Assembly (NCBI GenBank): GCA_039917935.1
Contig: JBDSIM010000283.1
Location: forward strand, 1-16,139
Direction: 5' to 3'
Source: Chryseosolibacter sp039917935
Lineage (GTDB): Bacteria; Bacteroidota; Bacteroidia; Cytophagales; Cyclobacteriaceae
DNA length: 16,139 nucleotides
In this document: one piece after another, positions 14,531 through 16,139 of the stretch
Numbering within the stretch: position 1 is the first letter of the stretch
Layout of the letters: every line of letters begins with the position of its first letter
Notes under the pieces: model-generated
Told to the model about the DNA's origin: nothing
Database searches by the model: none
The model's input: only the letters and a program-made list of their open reading frames with translations
Program-made: the position numbers and the translations under genes

Positions 14531-14599
14531 GAAGAAAATGGCTTTTTTTAGAGCCGGACAAAATTCGAAAAAGAAATGCACATGAAGTCGCCCGAAACC

Positions 14600-14631
14600 T
14601 GAACACATGAACACATGAACCCCTGAGCACA
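14600..14631 (+). repeat. Four tandem 8-mers (TGAACACA-like) upstream of the 134-aa gene
   Basis: TGAACACA, TGAACACA, TGAACCCC and TGAGCACA lie head to tail at 14600-14631, ending 5 bases before the ATG at 14637. The first two are identical and the other two have drifted. Since this is the leader of the next gene, copy number may affect its expression. Confidence 0.75.
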
Positions 14632-14636
14632 ACATT

Positions 14637-15041
14637 ATGATTAAAGACATCGTTGTACCGGAAGTAAAAAACGTAACACTGGCCATCGCGCGCAGAAACA
14701 TGACCGGAGAAATTCCCGAATGGAAAGTTTACCTGATCAACAACAATGACTTTCCGCTTGACAACACGCTGGTGGCCAGTAAAGGTTACGGGGAAATAAA
14801 CGGTGAAAAACAAAATACATCCATACTGAGACACTTCCTTGAAATGGTACCCGCACACAGCAGTGCATTAATTGAACCGATAGATGACTCTGTTTTTCAC
14901 CTGAATAATGAATACTGGGTGAGTTACTATATCGGCAACCAGATTTTTGATAAACGATTTATTTTTGTCCCGGATAGCATGCGCAGAGAAAATATTTCAT
15001 TCATTAAGGAACTTGACATGGAGGGCGTATTGCATTCCTGA
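14637..15041 (+). CDS. Conserved-looking cytosolic protein of unknown function
   Basis: This 134-aa protein has no signal peptide or membrane helix. It reads as a beta-rich domain: VKNVTLAIARRNM, WKVYLINNNDFPLDNTLVASKGYG, TSILRHFLEMVPAHSSALIEPID and YWVSYYIGNQIFDKRFIFVPDSM. A short acidic helix follows at the C-terminus. The WKVYLINNND start and alternating pattern give it the look of an Ig-like or small beta-sandwich fold. Similar short proteins occur in Bacteroidota, but I cannot name the family. A tandem 8-mer array lies just upstream. lipB ends 137 bp before, so it may or may not share a transcript. Codon use and length support a real gene. Confidence 0.7.
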   Translation: MIKDIVVPEVKNVTLAIARRNMTGEIPEWKVYLINNNDFPLDNTLVASKGYGEINGEKQNTSILRHFLEMVPAHSSALIEPIDDSVFHLNNEYWVSYYIGNQIFDKRFIFVPDSMRRENISFIKELDMEGVLHS

Positions 15042-15481
15042 ATTATCTGTCGTGAACTGGCGTTAAACTGTGGGCGAAGTTTAAACATAATTGATGGAGG
15101 AGATTTGTAATTGACCTGGACTTTTCAGCCTATCCATCAATGCCCCTTTGTAGGTCTGAGGATAAAATTGTGTTTTTTTCGGCAGGAAATCTCGACACAA
15201 GCCAACTATATAATATACCAGGAAATGCGCAAAATTCCTAGTATTATCTGCGCAATTTGGGGCCATTATGATGTGAAAATTCAGACATAATTTGCTCAAA
15301 TGCGCAACAAATTGATCCTTTCACCTGAACCCTGCTCACGTTATTACTGCACGTCTCCAAGGTAATGCTGCAAGGCTTCCACGGACTAATCTCCGAAGGT
15401 AGATTTAGCAGATGAGGCGAATTAACGATGGAATTGCAAACCATCACAACATATCATTACTTTAGCAACATATTTGATTAC
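15042..15481. other. 440-bp intergenic region, no gene recognised
   Basis: Minus-strand open frames here (15081-15299, 15244-15447) give no recognisable product. The stretch is AT-rich and carries GCGCAA at 15227, 15250 and 15302, as GCGCAAAATT, GCGCAATTT and GCGCAACAAATTG. A promoter candidate sits at its right end. It could be a decayed gene, but no homology is visible by eye. Confidence 0.5.
15434..15465 (+). promoter_or_regulatory. Candidate sigma-A promoter of the exonuclease gene
   Basis: TTG at 15434-15436, 21-bp spacer, then TACTTTAG at 15458-15465, which matches TAnnTTTG in 7 of 8 places. The start would lie near 15472, about 10 nt before the ATG at 15482. Confidence 0.4.
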
Positions 15482-16139
15482 ATGAGCCCTGAATTACGCG
15501 ACATACTTTTTATTGACATTGAAACAGTCGCCGCTACCGACGACTATTCGTCATTAAGTGAACGCATGAAGGTACAGTGGTCGCGAAAAGCAAATTTTTT
15601 TAAACGGGATACGCAGTTAACTGATGAAGATCTCTTTCATGAACGGGCCGGCATACATGCAGAGTTCGGGAAAATCGTTTGCGTGGCCGTTGGAAAATAC
15701 ACGGACCATGAATCCGGTGAACTCGGCCTGAAAACAAAGGTATATGCCGATCATAGTGAGCCAGACCTGTTGATGAGCGTGAAAAAAATGATCGAAAAAT
15801 TCGATGTTGCGACATTGCGTTTATGCGCACATAACGGAAAAGAATTTGATTATCCTTATCTGTGCAGACGAATGCTGATCAACGGCATTGGCCTACCGGC
15901 CGCTTTGCATCTATCGGGAAAAAGGTCGTGGGAGGTCCAGCACCTTGACACCATGGAACTGTGGAAGTTTGGCGATTACAAGCACTTTACGTCCCTGGAT
16001 TTGCTCGCAGCGCTTTTTGATATTCCGACCAGTAAAAACAATATCGACGGAAGCCAGGTTAATTACGTATATCACCATGATAAAGACCTTGAACGGATCA
16101 GCGAATATTGCCGGGGCGACGTGGTTGTACTGGCACAAT
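15482..16139 (+). CDS. PolB-like DEDDy 3'-5' exonuclease (partial, C-terminus beyond the right edge)
   Basis: 219 codons are visible from ATG 15482 in an open frame to the edge. It matches the predicted 3'-5' exonucleases related to the PolB proofreading domain (ribonuclease H-like fold). The catalytic acids of the DEDDy type are in place: D12 and E14 in LFIDIETV, D123 in AHNGKEFDYPYL, and Y209/D213 in ISEYCRGDVV (YxxxD). Residues about 23-55 (SERMKVQWSRKANFF... TDEDLF) form the insert seen in this family, and HLDTMELWKFGDYKHFTSLDLLA is also typical. The full protein is usually about 230-260 residues, so little is missing. The family is cytosolic and likely degrades single-stranded DNA or RNA; its physiological role is not established. 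Confidence 0.88.
   Translation, partial: MSPELRDILFIDIETVAATDDYSSLSERMKVQWSRKANFFKRDTQLTDEDLFHERAGIHAEFGKIVCVAVGKYTDHESGELGLKTKVYADHSEPDLLMSVKKMIEKFDVATLRLCAHNGKEFDYPYLCRRMLINGIGLPAALHLSGKRSWEVQHLDTMELWKFGDYKHFTSLDLLAALFDIPTSKNNIDGSQVNYVYHHDKDLERISEYCRGDVVVLAQ

Noticed and set aside
14540..14555. GGCT...AGCC hairpin after lipB as a terminator
   Set aside because: The stem is only four bases, and the T run lies in the loop instead of after the stem.
15227..15314. Three GCGCAA repeats as a CRISPR or iteron array
   Set aside because: Only a 6-base core recurs, at unequal spacing (23 and 52 bases), with no conserved spacer structure.
15081..15447. Minus-strand open frames in the gap before the exonuclease gene
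   Set aside because: They overlap each other, have odd composition, and show no signal peptide, domain or plausible start context.

Overview
The window looks like a chromosomal segment of a member of the Bacteroidota, probably from the Cytophagales or a related order. The evidence is the lack of Shine-Dalgarno sequences, several TAnnTTTG-like -7 promoter elements, many Sec/lipoprotein signal peptides with no cytoplasmic enzyme in the left half, an ActC/PsrC-type NrfD protein, a bacteroidete-style beta-barrel, and housekeeping genes (htpG, YraN-family, SIS-type Pgi/Pmi, lipB) with bacteroidete-like sequences. Base composition is moderate and slightly AT-rich, with no obvious compositional island except the insertion sequence.

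Left region (1-7621, all on the minus strand). Read right to left it encodes a 173-aa lipoprotein with its own terminator. Next comes a lipoprotein joining a carboxypeptidase-regulatory-like domain to a YceI-like domain, followed by an internal hairpin terminator. A tightly packed seven-gene run follows: a lipoprotein fusing an ethylbenzene-dehydrogenase-type haem-binding domain to a c-type cytochrome, a small cytochrome lipoprotein with a CX4CH haem motif, an outer-membrane beta-barrel protein, a 76-aa Tat-signal protein, a four-cluster ferredoxin-like subunit, a ten-helix NrfD-family quinone-interacting membrane protein, and a secreted protein running off the left edge. Gaps are 10-24 bp, with one 1-bp and one 4-bp overlap. 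Together they look like an electron-transfer module linking the menaquinone pool (NrfD), an Fe-S wire and periplasmic or outer-membrane haem lipoproteins. No molybdopterin or other catalytic subunit is visible in the window. An FNR/CRP-type dyad sits about 42 bp upstream of a plausible start site for the first gene of the set. This region is the best candidate for something undescribed.

Middle (7622-9328). A 1271-bp IS5-family insertion sequence (7856-9126) with near-perfect 18-bp terminal inverted repeats and a 4-bp TAAT target duplication separates the minus-strand block from a plus-strand block. Its transposase gene is broken by a one-base insertion and an in-frame TGA.

Right region (9329-16139, mostly plus strand). 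htpG has a strong terminator and a possible heat-shock promoter. It is followed by a secreted protein with MORN-like repeats, a YraN-family protein (minus strand), a bifunctional phosphoglucose/phosphomannose isomerase, lipB (octanoyltransferase), a conserved-looking 134-aa protein of unknown function, and a PolB-like DEDDy 3'-5' exonuclease truncated by the right edge. These are ordinary housekeeping genes in mostly separate transcription units.
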